A model generated the notes under the pieces. It saw only the letters and a program-made list of their open reading frames with translations, was not told where the DNA came from and did no database searches. A stretch of DNA of 64,000 nt from Budorcas taxicolor (lineage: Eukaryota; Chordata; Mammalia; Artiodactyla; Bovidae), in NCBI RefSeq assembly GCF_023091745.1, contig NW_026291482.1:248001-312000 (forward strand). The letters run 5' to 3'. Both the position numbers and the translations under genes were made by a program. Below, piece by piece: positions 9,074 through 23,300 of the stretch; positions within the stretch are counted from its first letter, which is position 1, and each line of letters begins with the position of its first letter.

Positions 9074-12000
9074 ATGGATCTTGGGGTGCTTCTGAGTCTC
9101 CCCAGGGGAGTCAGGCCTCGTCTCGAGTGGGGGCATGCACGTGCGCTTTCCTCCCGAGCTGCAGCAGTAGTGTCACGCTTCCTGTCACGTGGATCAAGGG
9201 ATCTGTGGCTTTCCCTCGAGGCTGTCCCTCGAGGCTTTCCCAAGATGCTTTCCCACAGGGCTGTGCCACGTGCCACCTTGGTGTGAGTCGATCCTCGGCG
9301 TGAAAGACGAGCCGGTGAAGGGAAAAGAGGTTCCCCTGGAATGGACTGAGACATCTGGGGGACTCTTGGAATGGTGGCACGACCCTGGAGTTCCTCTCGC
9401 CGTTCCTGTTGAGAGGGCCTTCTCTTGAGATGAGACGGGAACACCGGGAACTCTTTCCCGACCAAGCAGGGAAAGGATCCCTCATCTCGACCTACGAGGC
9501 GGAAACGGGTCTCCTCTGGATGTGGGCGGGACCCTCGTGATTCCTCTCGAGTGGAGACGGGTATGTCGGGGAACTTCTTGATTTGCACCAAGGGTGTGAA
9601 GGACCCTTTCGAAGTTCCAGAGGGGAGGTGTGATCAGCCTCGAGACGCCTCAGCGGAAATGGGCCTCATCTCGCCTGGAGGGGAGAACCTCCTGGATTTT
9701 CTCGAGTTGCGGCAGGTCTTCTCGAGTTACGACGGGGACCTCAGGGACCCGCTCTGGTGGCCTCAGGAAAGGCCAGTCCCCATGCGAGTTGCTAGGGGAC
9801 CTCTCGGGATTCCTCTCCCGTCCATGCCGGGGCCTCAGTCCTTGTGTGGAGTCGGGGCCGGAACCTGAGGATTCCTCTCCAGTGTTGCCATGGATCTTGG
9901 GGTGCTTCTGAGTCTCCCCAGGGGAGTCAGGCCTCGTCTCGAGTGGGGGCATGCACGTGCGTTTTCCTCCCGAGCTACAGCAGTAGTGTCACGCTTCCTG
10001 TCACGTGGATCAAGGGATCTGTGGCTTTCCCTCGAGGCTGTCCCTCGAGGCTTTCCCACGAGGCTTTCCCACAGGGCTGTGCCACGTGCCACCTTGGTGT
10101 GAGTCGATCCTCGGCGTGAAAGACGAGAGGGTGAAGGGAAAAGAGTTTCCTCTGGAATGGACTGAGACATCTGGGGGACTCTTGGAATGGTGGCACGACC
10201 CTGGAGTTCCTCTCGCCGTTCCTGTTGAGAGGGCCTCCTCTTGAGATGCGACGGGAACGCCGGGAACTCTTTCCCGACGAAGCAGGGAAAGGATCCCTCA
10301 TCTCGAGCTACGAGGCGGAAACGGGGCTCCTCTGGATGTGGGCGGGACCCTCGTGATTCCTCTCGAGTGGAGACGGGTATGTCGGGGAACTTCTTGATTT
10401 GCAGCAAGGGTGTGAAGGAGCCTTTCGAAGTTCCAGAGGTGAGGTGTGATCCGCCTCGAGACACCTCAGCGGAAATGGGCCTCATCTCGCCTGGAGGGGA
10501 GAACCTCCTGGATTTTCTCGAGTTGTGGCAGGTCTTCTCGAGTTACGACGGGGACCTCAGGGACCCGCTCTGGTGGCCTCAGGAAAGGCCAGTCCCCATG
10601 CGAGTTGCTAGGGGACCTCTCGGGATTCCTCTCCCGTCCATGCCGGGGCCTCAGTCCTTGTGTGGAGTCGGGGCCGGAACCTGAGGATTCCTCTCCAGTG
10701 TTGCCATGGATCTTGGGGTGCTTCTGAGTCTCCCCAGGGGAGTCAGGCCTCATCTCGAGTGGGGGCATGCACGTGCGCTTTCCTCCCGAGCTGCAGCAGT
10801 AGTGTCACGCTTCCTGTCACGTGGATCAAGGGATCTGTGGCTTTCCCTCGAGGCTGTCCCTCGAGGCTTTCCCAAGATGCTTTCCCACAGGGCTGTGCCA
10901 CGTGCCACCTTGGTGTGAGTCGATCCTCGGCGTGAAAGACGAGCCGGTGAAGGGAAAAGAGGTTCCCCTGGAATGGACTGAGACATCTGGGGGACTCTTG
11001 GAATGGTGGCACGACCCTGGAGTTCCTCTCGCCGTTCCTGTTGAGAGGGCCTTCCCTTGAGATGCGACGGGAACGCCGGGAACTCTTTCCCGACGAAGCA
11101 GGGAAAGGATCCCTCATCTCGAGCTACGAGGCGGAAACGGGGCTCCTCTGGATGTGGGCGGGACCCTCGTGATTCCTCTCGAGTGGAGACGGGTATGTCG
11201 GGGAACTTCTTGATTTGCACCAAGGGTGTGAAGGACCCTTTCGAAGTTCCAGAGGTGAGGTGTGATCAGCCTCGAGACGCCTCAGCGGAAATGGGCCTCC
11301 TCTCGCCTGGAGGGGAGAACCTCCTGGATTTTCTCGAGTTGCGGCAGGTCTTCTCGAGTTACGACGGGGACCTCAGGGACCCGCTCTGGTGGCCTCAGGA
11401 AAGGCCAGTCCCCATGCGAGTTGCTAGGGGACCTCTCGGGATTCCTCTCCCGTCCATGCCGGGGCCTCAGTCCTTGTGTGGAGTCGGGGCCGGAACCTGA
11501 GGATTCCTCTCCATTGTTGCCATGGATCTTGGGGTGCTTCTGAGTCTCCCCAGGGGAGTCAGGCCTCGTCTCGAGTGGGGGCATGCACGTGCGCTTTCCT
11601 CCCGAGTTGCAGCAGTAGTGTCACGCTTCCTGTCACGTGGATCAAGGGATCTGTGGCTTTCCCTCGAGGCTTTCCCTCGAGGCTTTCCCACGAGGCTTTC
11701 CCACAGGGCTGTGCCACGTGCCACCTTTGTGTGAGTCAATCCTCGGCGTGAAAGACGAGCTGGTGAAGGGAAAAGAGGTTCCTCTGGAATGGACTGAGAT
11801 ATCTGGGGGACTCTTGGAATGGTGGCACGACCCTGGAGTTCCTCCCGCCGTTCCTGTTGAGAGGGCCTCCTCTTGAGATGCGACGGGAACGCCGGGAACT
11901 CTTTCCCGACGAAGCAGGGAAAGGATCCCTCATCTCGAGCTACGAGGCGGAAACGGGGCTCCTCTGGATGTGGGCGGGACCCTCGTGATTCCTCTCGAGT

Positions 12001-15000
12001 GGAGAAGGGTATGTCGGGGAACTTCTTGATTTGCACCAAGGGTGTGAAGGACCCTTTCGAAGTTCCAGAGGTGAGGTGTGATCAGCCTCGAGACGCCTCA
12101 GCGGAAATGGGCCTCCTCTCGCCTGGAGGGGAGAACCTCCTGGATTTTCTCGAGTTGCGGCAGGTCTTCTCGAGTTACGACGGGGACCTCAGGGACCCGC
12201 TCTGGTGGCCTCAGGAAAGGCCAGTCCCCATGCGAGTTGCTAGGGGACCTCTCGGGATTCCTCTCCCGTCCATGCCGGGGCCTCAGTCCTTGTGTGGAGT
12301 CGGGGCCGGAACCTGAGGATTCCTCTCCATTGTTGCCATGGATCTTGGGGTGCTTCTGAGTCTCCCCAGGGGAGTCAGGCCTCGTCTCGAGTGAGGGCAT
12401 GCACGTGCGCTTTCCTCCCGAGCTGCAGCAGTAGTGTCACGCTTCCTGTCACGTGGATCAAGGGATCTGTGGCTTTCCCTCGAGGCTGTCCCTCGAGGCT
12501 TTCCCACGAGGCTTTCCCACAGGGCTGTGCCACGTGCCACCTTGGTGTGAGTCGATCCTCGGCGTGAAAGACGAGCCGGTGAAGGGAAAAGAGGTTCCCC
12601 TGGAATGGACTGAGACATCTGGGGGACTCTTGGAATGGTGGCACGACCCTGGAGTTCCTCTCGCCGTTCCTGTTGAGAGGGCCTCCTCTTGAGATGCGAC
12701 GGGAACGCCGGGAACTCTTTCCCGACGAAGCAGGGAAAGGATCCCTCATCTCGAGCTACGAGGCGGAAACGGGGCTCCTCTGGATGTGGGCGGGACCCTC
12801 GTGATTCCTCTCGAATGAAGACGGGTATGTCGGGGAACTTCTTGATTTGCACCAAGGGTGTGAAGGACCCTTTCGAAGTTCCAGAGGTGAGGTGTGATCA
12901 GCCTCGAGACGCCTCAGCCGAAATGGGCCTCCTCTCGCCTGGAGGGGAGAACCTCCTGGATTTTCTCGAGTTGCGGCAGGTCTTCTCGAGTTACGAAGGG
13001 GACCTCAGGGACCCGCTCTGGTGGCCTCAGGAAAGGCCAGTCCCCATGCGAGTTGCTAGGGGACCTCTCGGGATTCCTCTCCCGTCCATGCCGGGGCCTC
13101 AGTCCTTGTGTGGAGTCGGGGCCGGAACCTGAGGATTCCTCTCCAGTGTTGCCATGGATCTTGGGGTGCTTCTGAGTCTCCCCAGGGGAGTCAGGCCTCG
13201 TCTCGAGTGGGGGCATGCACGTGCGCTTTCCTCCCGAGCTGCAGCAGTAGTGTCACGCTTCCTGTCACGTGGATCAAGGGATCTGTGGCTTTCCCTCGAG
13301 GCTTTCCCTCGAGGCTTTCCCAAGATGCTTTCCCACAGGGCTGTGCCACGTGCCACCTTTGTGTGAGTCGATCCTCGGCGTGAAAGACGAGCCGGTGAAG
13401 GGAAAAGAGGTTCCTCTGGAATGGACTGAGACATCTGGGGGACTCTTGGAATGGTGGCACGACCCTGGAGTTCCTCCCGCCGTTCCTGTTGAGAGGGCCT
13501 CCTCTTGAGATGCGACGGGAACGCCGTGAACTCTTTCCCGAAGAAGCAGGGAAAGGATCCCTCATCTCGAGCTACGAGGCGGAAACGGGGCTCCTCTGGA
13601 TGTGGGCGGGACCCTCGTGATTCCTCTCGAGTGGAGACGGGTATGTCGGGGAACTTCTTGATTTGCACCAAGGTTGTGAAGGACCCTTTCGAAGTTCCAG
13701 AGGGGAGGTGTGATCTGCCTCGAGACGCCTCAGCGGAAATGGGCCTCATCTCGCCTGGAGGGGAGAACCTCCTGGATTTTCTCGAGTTGCGGCAGGTCTT
13801 CTCGAGTTACGACGGGGACCTCAGGGACCCGCTCTGGTGGCCTCAGGAAAGGCCAGTCCCCATGCGAGTTGCTAGGGGACCTCTCGGGATTCCTCTCCCG
13901 TCCATGCCGGGGCCTCAGTCCTTGTGTGGAGTCGGGGCCGGAACGTGAGGATTCCTCTCCAGTGTTGCCATGGATCTTGGGGTGCTTCTGAGTCTCCCCA
14001 GGGGAGTCAGGCCTCGTCTCGAGTGGGGGCATGCACGTGCGCTTTCCTCCCGAGCTGCAGCAGTAGTGTCACGCTTCCTGTCACGTGGATCAAGGGATCT
14101 GTGGCTTGCCCTCGAGGCTGTCCCTCGAGGCTTTCCCACGAGGCTTTCCCACAGGGCTGTGCCACGTGCCACCTTGGTGTGAGTCGATCCTCGGCGTGAA
14201 AGACGAGCCGGTGAAGGGAAAAGAGGTTCCTCTGGAATGGACTGAGACATCTGGGGGACTCTTGGAATGGTGGCACGACCCTGGAGTTCCTCTCGCCGTT
14301 CCTGTTGAGAGGGCCTCCTCTTGAGATGCGACGGGAACGCCGTGAACTCTTTCCCGACGAAGCAGGGAAAGGATCCCTCATCTCGAGCTACGAGGCGGAA
14401 ATGGGGCTCCTCTGGATGTGGGCGGGACCCTCGTGATTCCTCTCGAGTGGAGACGGGTATGTCGGGGAACTTCTTGATTTGCCCCAAGGGTGTGAAGGAC
14501 TCTTGCGAAGTTCCAGAGGTGAGGTGTGATCAGCCTCGAGACGCCTCAGCGGAAATGGGCCTCATCTCGCCTGGAGGGGAGAACCTCCTGGATTTTCTCG
14601 AGTTGCGGCAGGTCTTCTCGAGTTACGACGGGGACCTCAGGGACCCCCTCTGGTGGCCTCAGGAAAGGCCAGTCCCCATGCGAGTTGCTAGGGGACCTCT
14701 CGGGATTCCTCTCCCGTCCATGCTGGGGCCTCAGTCCTTGTGTGGAGTCGGGGCCAGAACCTGAGGATTCCTCTCCAGTGTTGCCATGGATCTTGGGGTG
14801 CTTCTGAGTCTCCCCAGGGGAGTCAGGCCTCGTCTCGAGTGGGGGCATGCACGTGCGCTTTCCTCCCGAGCTGCAGCAGTAGTGTCACGCTTCCTGTCAC
14901 GTGGATCAAGGGATCTGTGGCTTTCCCTCGAGGCTGTCCCTCGAGGCTTTCCCAAGATGCTTTCCCACAGGGCTGTGCCACGTTCCACCTTGGTGTGAGT

Positions 15001-15601
15001 CGATCCTCGGCGTGAAAGACGAGCCGGTGAAGGGACAAGAGGTTCCCCTGGAATGGACTGAGACATCTGGGGGACTCTTGGAATGGTGGCACGACCCTGG
15101 AGTTCCTCTCGCCGTTCCTGTTGAGAGGGCCTTCTCTTGAGATGCGACGGGAACGCCGGGAACTCTTTCCCGACGAAGCAGGGAAAGGATCCCTCATCTC
15201 GAGCTACGAGGCGGAAACGGGGCTCCTCTGGATGTGGGCGGGACCCTCGTGATTCCTCTCGAATGGAGACGGGTATGTCGGGGAACTTCTTGATTTGCAC
15301 CAAGGGTGTGAAGGACCCTTTCGAAGTTCCAGAGGTGAGGTGTGATCAGCCTCGAGACGCCTCAGCCGAAAAGGGCCTCCTCTCGCCTGGAGGGGAGAAC
15401 CTCCTGGATTTTCTCGAGTTGCGGCAGGTCTTCTCGAGTTACGACGGGGACCTCAGGGACCCGCTCTGGTGGCCTCAGGAAAGGCCAGTCCCCATGCGAG
15501 TTGCTAGGGGACCTCTCGGGATTCCTCTCCCGTCCATGCCGGGGCCTCAGTCCTTGTGTGGAGTCGGGGCCGGAACCTGAGGATTCCTCTCCAGTGTTGC
15601 C

Positions 15602-16404
15602 ATGGATCTTGGGGTGCTTCTGAGTCTCCCCAGGGGAGTCAGGCCTCGTCTCGAGTGGGGGCATGCACGTGCGCTTTCCTCCCGAGCTGCAGCAGTAGTG
15701 TCACGCTTCCTGTCACGTGGATCAAGGGATCTGTGGCTTTCCCTCGAGGCTGTCCCTCGAGGCTTTCCCACAGGGCTGTGCCACGTGCCACCTTTGTGTG
15801 AGTCAATCCTCGGCGTGAAAGACGAGCCGGTGAAGGGAAAAGAGTTTCCTCTGGAATGGACTGAGACATCTGGGGGACTCTTGGAATGGTGGCACGACCC
15901 TGGAGTTCCTCCCGCCGTTCCTGTTGAGAGGGCCTCCACTTGAGATGCGACGGGAACGCCGTGAACTCTTTCCCGACGAAGCAGGGAAAGGATCCCTCAT
16001 CTCGAGCTACGAGGCGGAAACGGGGCTCCTCTGGATGTGGGCGGGACCCTCGTGATTCCTCTCGAGTGGAGACGGGTATGTCGGGGAACTTCTTGATTTG
16101 CACCAAGGGTGTGAAGGACCCTTTCGAAGTTCCAGAGGGGAGGTGTGATCTGCCTCGAGACGCCTCAGCGGAAATGGGCCTCATCTCGCCTGGAGGGGAG
16201 AACCTCCTGGATTTTCTCGAGTTGAGGCAGGTCTTCTCGAGTTACGACGGGGACCTCAGGGACCCGCTCTGGTGGCCTCAGGAAAGGCCAGTCCCCATGC
16301 GAGTTGCTAGGGGACCTCTCGGGTTTCCTCTCGCGTCCATGCCGGGGCCTCAGTCCTTGTGTGGAGTCGGGGCCGGAACCTGAGGATTCCTCTCCAGTGT
16401 TGCC
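15602..16404. repeat. 803-bp deletion monomer (unit 20)
   Basis: This copy lacks one 13-mer of the internal 13-bp run. Only one CGAGGCTTTCCCA (15758-15770) precedes CAGGGCTGTG at 15771, where normal units have two. Loss of exactly one tandem subunit suggests slippage or unequal pairing within the run. It also carries CCTCCACTTGAG near 15933, a variant shared with unit 34 (27000-27802), another 803-bp copy, so the two probably share an ancestor. Confidence 0.92.
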
Positions 16405-17220
16405 ATGGATCTTGGGGTGCTTCTGAGTCTCCCCAGGGGAGTCAGGCCTCGTCTCGAGTGGGGGCATGCACGTGCGCTTTCCTCCCGAGCTGCAGCAGTA
16501 GTGTCACGCTTCCTGTCACGTGGATCAAGGGATCTGTGGCTTTCCCTCGAGGCTTTCCCTCGAGGCTTTCCCACGAGGCTTTCCCACAGGGCTGTGCCAC
16601 GTGCCACCTTTGTGTGAGTCGATCCTCGGCGTGAAAGACGAGCCGGTGAAGGGAAAAGAGGTTCCTCTGGAATGGACTGAGACATCTGGGGGACTCTTGG
16701 TATGGTGGCACGACCCTGGAGTTCCTCCCGCCGTTCCTGTTGAGAGGGCCTCCTCTTGAGATGCGACGGGAACGCCGTGAACTCTTTCCCGACGAAGCAG
16801 GGAAAGGATCCCTCATCTCGAGCTACGAGGCGGAAACGGGGCTCCTCTGGATGTGGGCGGGACCCTCGTGATTCCTCTCGAGTGGAGACGGTTATGTCGG
16901 GGAACTTCTTGATTTGCACCAAGGTTGTGAAGGACCCTTTCGAAGTTCCAGAGGGGAGGTGTGATCTGCCTCGAGACGCCTCAGCGGAAATGGGCCTCCT
17001 CTCGCCTGGAGGGGAGAACCTCCTGGATTTTCTCGAGTTGCGGCAGGTCTTCTCGAGTTACGACGGGGACCTCAGGGACCCGCTCTGGTGGCCTCAGGAA
17101 AGGCCAGTCCCCATGCGAGTTGCTAGGGGACCTCTCGGGATTCCTCTCCCGTCCATGCCGGGGCCTCAGTCCTTGTGTGGAGTCGGGGCCGGAACGTGAG
17201 GATTCCTCTCCAGTGTTGCC

Positions 17221-18023
17221 ATGGATCTTGGGGTGCTTCTGAGTCTCCCCAGGGGAGTCAGGCCTCGTCTCGAGTGGGGGCATGCACGTGCGCTTTCCTC
17301 CCGAGCTGCAGCAGTAGTGTCACGCTTCCTGTCACGTGGATCAAGGGATCTGTGGCTTGCCCTCGAGGCTGTCCCTCGAGGCTTTCCCACAGGGCTGTGC
17401 CACGTGCCACCTTTGTGTGAGTCAATCCTCGGCGTGAAAGACGAGCCGGTGAAGGGAAAAGAGGTTCCTCTGGAATGGACTGAGACATCTGGGGGACTCT
17501 TGGAATGGTGGCACTACCCTGGAGTTCCTCTCGCCGTTCCTGTTGAGAGGGCCTCCTCTTGAGATGCGACGGGAACGCCGTGAACTCTTTCCCGACGAAG
17601 CAGGGAAAGGATCCCTCATCTCGAGCTACGAGGCGGAAACGGGGCTCCTCTGGATGTGGGCGGGACCCTCGTGATTCCTCTCGAGTGGAGACGGGTATGT
17701 CGGGGAACTTCTTGATTTGCACCAAGGTTGTGAAGGACCCTTTCGAAGTTCCAGAGGGGAGGTGTGATCTGCCTCGAGACGCCTCAGCGGAAATGGGCCT
17801 CATCTCGCCTGGAGGGGAGAACCTCCTGGATTTTCTCGAGTTGCGGCAGGTCTTCTCGAGTTACGACGGGGACCTCAGGGACCCGCTCTGGTGGCCTCAG
17901 GAAAGGCCAGTCCCCATGCGAGTTGCTAGGGGACCTCTCGGGATTCCTCTCCCGTCCATGCCGGGGCCTCAGTCCTTGTGTGGAGTCGGGGCCGGAACGT
18001 GAGGATTCCTCTCCAGTGTTGCC
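17221..18023. repeat. 803-bp deletion monomer (unit 22)
   Basis: Same 13-bp loss as unit 20, with the junction at 17389/17390. It carries GTGGCTTGCCC upstream of the junction, a variant shared with full-length unit 18 (near 14101), and CCTTTGTGTGAGTCA downstream. A junction between two subfamily types at this spot suggests that the deletion was made or moved by an exchange between unlike monomers. Confidence 0.9.
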
Positions 18024-20342
18024 ATGTATCTTGGGGTGCTTCTGAGTCTCCCCAGGGGAGTCAGGCCTCGTCTCGAGTGGGGGCATGCACGTGCGCTTGC
18101 CTCCCGAGCTGCAGCAGTAGTGTCACGCTTCCTGTCACGTGGATCAAGGGATCTGTGGCTTTCCCTCGAGGCTGTCCCTCGAGGCTTTCCCACGAGGCTT
18201 TCCCACAGGGCTGTGCCACGTGCCACCTTGGTGTGAGTCGATCCTCGGCGTGAAAGACGAGCCGGTGAAGGGAAAAGAGGTTCCTCTGGAATGGACTGAG
18301 ACATCTGGGGGACTCTTGGAATGGTGGCACGACCCTGGAGTTCCTCTCGCCGTTCCTGTTGAGAGGGCCTCCTCTTGATATGCGACGGGAACGCCGGGAA
18401 CTCTTTCCCGACGAAGCAGGGAAAGGATCCCTCATCTCGAGCTACGAGGCGGAAATGGGGCTACTCTGGATGTGGGCGGGACCCTCGTGATTCCTCTCGA
18501 GTGGAGACGGGTATGTCGGGGAACTTCTTGATTTGCCCCAAGGGTGTGAAGGACTCTTGCGAAGTTCCAGAGGAGAGGTGTGATCAGCCTCGAGACGCCT
18601 CAGCGGAAATGGGCCTCATCTCGCCTGGAGGGGAGAACCTCCTGGATTTTCTCGAGTTGCGGCAGGTCTTCTCGAGTTACGACGGGGACCTCAGGGACCC
18701 GCTCTGGTGGCCTCAGGAAAGGCCAGTCCCCATGCGAGTTGCTAGGGGACCTCTCGGGATTCCTCTCCCGTCCAGGCTGGGGCCTCAGTCCTTGTGTGGA
18801 GTCGGGGCCGGAACCTGAGGATTCCTCTCCAGTGTTGCCATGGATCTTGGGGTGCTTCTGAGTCTCCCCAGGGGAGTCAGGCCTCGTCTCGAGTGGAGGC
18901 ATGCACCTGCGCTTTCCTCCCGAGCTGCAGCAGTAGTGTCACGCTTCCTGTCACGTGGATCAAGGGATCTGTGGCTTTCCCTCGAGGCTGTCCCTCGAGG
19001 CTTTCCCAAGATGCTTTCCCACAGGGCTGTGCCACGTGCCACCTTGGTGTGAGTCGATCCTCGGCGTGAAAGACGAGCCGGTGAAGGGAAAAGAGGTTCC
19101 CCTGGAATGGACTGAGACATCTGGGGGACTCTTGGAATGGTGGCACGACCCTGGAGTTCCTCTCGCCGTTCCTGTTGAGAGGGCCTTCTCTTGAGATGCG
19201 ACGGGAACGCCGGGAACTCTTTCCCGACGAAGCAGGGAAAGGATCCCTCATCTCGAGCTACGAGGCGGAAACGGGGCTCCTCTGGATGTGGGCGGGACCC
19301 TCGTGATTCCTCTCGAGTGGAGACGGGTATGTCGGGGAACTTCTTGATTTGCACCAAGGGTGTGAAGGACCCTTTCGAAGTTCCAGAGGTGAGGTGTGAT
19401 CAGCCTCGAGACGCCTCAGCGGAAATGGGCCTCCTCTCGCCTGGAGGGGAGAACCTCCTGGATTTTCTCGAGTTGCGGCAGGTCTTCTCGAGTTACGACG
19501 GGGACCTCAGGGACCCGCTCTGGTGGCCTCAGGAAAGGCCAGTCCCCATGCGAGTTGCTAGGGGACCTCTCGGGATTCCTCTCCCGTCCATGCCGGGGCC
19601 TCAGTCCTTGTGTGGAGTCGGGGCCGGAACGTGAGGATTCCTCTCCAGTGTTGCCATGGATCTTGGGGTGCTTCTGAGTCTCCCCAGGGGAGTCAGGCCT
19701 CGTCTCGAGTTGGGGCATTCACGTGCGCTTTCCTCCCGAGCTGCAGCAGTAGTATCACGCTTCCTGTCACGTGGATCAAGGGATCTGTGGCTTTCCCTCG
19801 AGGCTGTCCCTCGAGGCTTTCCCACGAGGCTTTCCCACAGGGCTGTGCCACGTGCCACCTTGGTGTGAGTCGATCCTCGGCGTGAAAGACGAGCCGGTGA
19901 AGGGAAAAGAGGTTCCTCTGGAATGAACTGAGACATCTGGGGGACTCTTGGAATGGTGGCACGACCCTGGAGTTCCTCCCGCCGTTCCTGTTGAGAGGGC
20001 CTCCTCTTGAGATGCGACGGGAACGCCGTGAACTCTTTCCCGACGAAGCAGGGAAAGGATCCCTCATCTCGAGCTACGAGGCGGAAATGGGGCTCCTCTG
20101 GATGTGGGCGGGACCCTCGTGATTCCTCTCGAGTGGAGACGGGTATGTCGGGGAACTTCTTGATTTGCACCAAGGTTGTGAAGGACCCTTTCGAAGTTCC
20201 AGAGGGGAGGTGTGATCAGCCTCGAGACGCCTCAGCGGAAATGGGCCTCATCTCGCCTGGAGGGGAGAACCTCCTGGATTTTCTCGAGTTGCGGCAGGTC
20301 TTCTCGAGGTACGACGGGGACCTCAGGGACCCGCTCTGGTGT

Positions 20343-23300
20343 CCTCAGGAAAGGCCAGTCCCCATGCGAGTTGCTAGGGGACCTCTCGGGATTCCTCTCC
20401 CGTCCATGCCGGGGCCTCAGTCCTTGTGTGGAGTCGGGGCCGGAACGTGAGGATTCCTCTCCAGTGTTGCCATGGATCTTGGGGTGCTTCTGAGTCTCCC
20501 CAGGGGAGTCAGGCCTCGTCTCGAGTGGGGGCATGCACGTGCGCTTTCCTCCCGAGCTGCAGCAGTAGTGTCACGCTTCCTGTCACGTGGATCAAGGGAT
20601 CTGTGGCTTTCCCTCGAGGCTGTCCCTCGAGGCTTTCCCACGAGGCTTTCCCACAGGGCTGTGCCACGTGCCACCTTGGTGGGAGTCGATCCTCGGCGTG
20701 AAAGACGAGCCGGTGAAGGGAAAAGAGGTTCCTCTGGAATGGACTGAGACATCTGGGGGACTCTTGGAATGGTGGCACGACCCTGGAGTTCCTCTCGCCG
20801 TTCCTGTTGAGAGGGCCTCCTCTTGAGATGCGACGGGAACGCCGGGAACTCTTTCCCGACGAAGCAGGGAAAGGATCCCTCATCTCGAGCTACGAGGCGG
20901 AAACGGGGCTCCTCTGGATGTGGGCGGGACCCTCGTGATTCCTCTCGAGTGGAGACGGGTATGTCGGGGAACTTCTTGATTTGCCCCAAGGGTGTGAAGG
21001 ACTCTTGCGAAGTTCCAGAGGTGAGGTGTGATCAGCCTCGAGACGCCTCAGCGGAAATGGGCCTCCTCTCGCCTGGAGGGGAGAACCTCCTGGATTTTCT
21101 CGAGTTGCGGCAGGTCTTCTCGAGTTACGACGGGGACCTCAGGGACCCGCTCTGGTGGCCTCAGGAAAGGCCAGTCCCCATGCGAGTTGCTAGGGGACCT
21201 CTCGGGATTCCTCTCCCGTCCATGCCGGGGCCTCAGTCCTTGTGTGGAGTCGGGGCCGGAACCTGAGGATTCCTCTCCAGTGTTGCCATGGATCTTGGGG
21301 TGCTTCTGAGTCTCCCCAGGGGAGTCAGGCCTCGTCTCGAGTGGGGGCATGCACGTGCGCTTTCCTCCCGAGCTGCAGCAGTAGTGTCACGCTTCCTGTC
21401 ACGTGGATCAAGGGATCTGTGGCTTTCCCTCGAGGCTGTCCCTCGAGGCTTTCCCACGAGGCTTTCCCACAGGGCTGTGCCACGTGCCACCTTGGTGTGA
21501 GTCGATCCTCGGCGTGAAAGACGAGCCGGTGAAGGGAAAAGAGGTTCCCCTGGAATGGACTGAGACATCTGGGGGACTCTTGGAATGGTGGCACGACCCT
21601 GGAGTTCCTCTCGCCGTTCCTGTTGAGAGGGCCTTCTCTTGAGATGCGACGGGAACGCCGGGAACTCTTTCCCGACGAAGCAGGGAAAGGATCCCTCATC
21701 TCGAGCTACGAGGCGGAAACGGGGCTCCTCTGGATGTGGGCGGGACCCTCGTGATTCCTCTCGAATGGAGACGGGTATGTCGGGGAACTTCTTGATTTGC
21801 ACCAATGGTGTGAAGGACCCTTTCGAAGTTCCAGAGGTGAGGTGTGATTAGCCTCGAGACGCCTCAGCCGCAATGGGCCTCCTCTCGCCTGGAGGGGAGA
21901 ACCTCCTGGATTTTCTCGAGTTGCGGCAGGTCTTCTCGAGTTACGAAGGGGACCTCAGGGACCCGCTCTGGTGGCCTCAGGAAAGGCCAGTCCCCATGCG
22001 AGTTGCTAGGGGACCTCTCGGGATTCCTCTCCCGTCCATGCCGGGGCCTCAGTCCTTGTGTGGAGTCGGGGCCGGAACCTGAGGATTCCTCTCCAGTGTT
22101 GCCATGGATCTTGGGGTGCTTCTGAGTCTCCCCAGGGGAGTCAGGCCTCGTCTCGAGTGGGGGCATGCACGTGCGCTTTCCTCCCGAGCTGCAGCAGTAG
22201 TGTCAGGCTTCCTGTCACGTGGATCAAGGGATCTGTGGCTTTCCCTCGAGGCTTTCCCTCGAGGCTTTCCCACGAGGCTTTCCCACAGGGCTGTGCCACG
22301 TGCCACCTTTGTGTGAGTCAATCCTCGGCGTGAAAGACGAGCCGGTGAAGGGAAAAGAGGTTCCTCTGGAATGGACTGAGACATCTGGGGGACTCTTGGA
22401 ATGGTGGCACGACCCTGGAGCTCCTCCCGCCGTTCCTGTTGAGAGGGCCTCCTCTTGAGATGCGACGGGAACGCCGTGAACTCTTTCCCGACGAAGCAGG
22501 GAAAGGATCCCTCATCTCGAGCTACGAGGCGGAAACGGGGCTCCTCTGGATGTGGGCGGGACCCTCGTGATTCCTCTCGAGTGGAGACGGGTATGTCGGG
22601 GAACTTCTTGATTTGCACCAAGGTTGTGAAGGACCCTTTCGAAGTTCCAGAGGGGAGGTGTGATCTGCCTCGAGACGCCTCAGCGGAAATGGGCCTCATC
22701 TCGCCTGGAGGGGAGAACCTCCTGGATTTTCTCGAGTTGCGGCAGGTCTTCTCGAGTTACGACGGGGACCTCTGGGACCCGCTCTGGTGGCCTCAGGAAA
22801 GGCCAGTCCCCATGCGAGTTGCTAGGGGACCTCTCGGGATTCCTCTCCCGTCCATGCCGGGGCCTCAGTCCTTGTGTGGAGTCGGGGCCGGAACGTGAGG
22901 ATTCCTCTCCAGTGTTGCCATGGATCTTGGGGTGCTTCTGAGTCTCCCCAGGGGAGTCAGGCCTCGTCTCGAGTGGGGGCATGCACGTGCGCTTTCCTCC
23001 CGAGCTGCAGCAGTAGTGTCACTCTTCCTGTCACGTGGATCAAGGGATCTGTGGCTTTCCCTCGAGGCTGTCCCTCGAGGCTTTCCCACGAGGCTTTCCC
23101 ACAGGGCTGTGCCACGTGCCACCTTGGTGGGAGTCGATCCTCGGCGTGAAAGACGAGCCGGTGAAGGGAAAAGAGGTTCCTCTGGAATGGACTGAGACAT
23201 CTGGGGGACTCTTGGAATGGTGGCACGACCCTGGAGTTCCTCTCGCCGTTCCTGTTGAGAGGGCCTCCTCTTGAGATGCGACGGGAACGCCGGGAACTCT

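Larger units (their letters stand above)
9074..20342. repeat. Mixed-subfamily satellite region (units 12-25)
   Basis: A linked set of variants first appears in unit 12 (9074): CCCAAGATGCTTTCC for CCCACGAGGCTTTCC, GGTTCCCCTGG for GGTTCCTCTGG, and GGCCTTCTCTTG for GGCCTCCTCTTG. It recurs in units 14 (10706), 17 (13154), 19 (14786) and 24 (18840), interspersed with the ordinary type. A second variant set (CCTTTGTGTGAGTCA, CTCCCGCCG, CGCCGTGAAC, CAAGGTTGTG) appears from unit 15 onward, and a third (GGAACGTGAGG) from unit 18. Units 17-18 and 21-22 share several of these at a ~4-unit offset, including GTGGCTTGCCC near 14101 and 17351. Two monomers of 803 bp (15602, 17221) lie here. Order is irregular, unlike the dimers upstream. 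Confidence 0.82.
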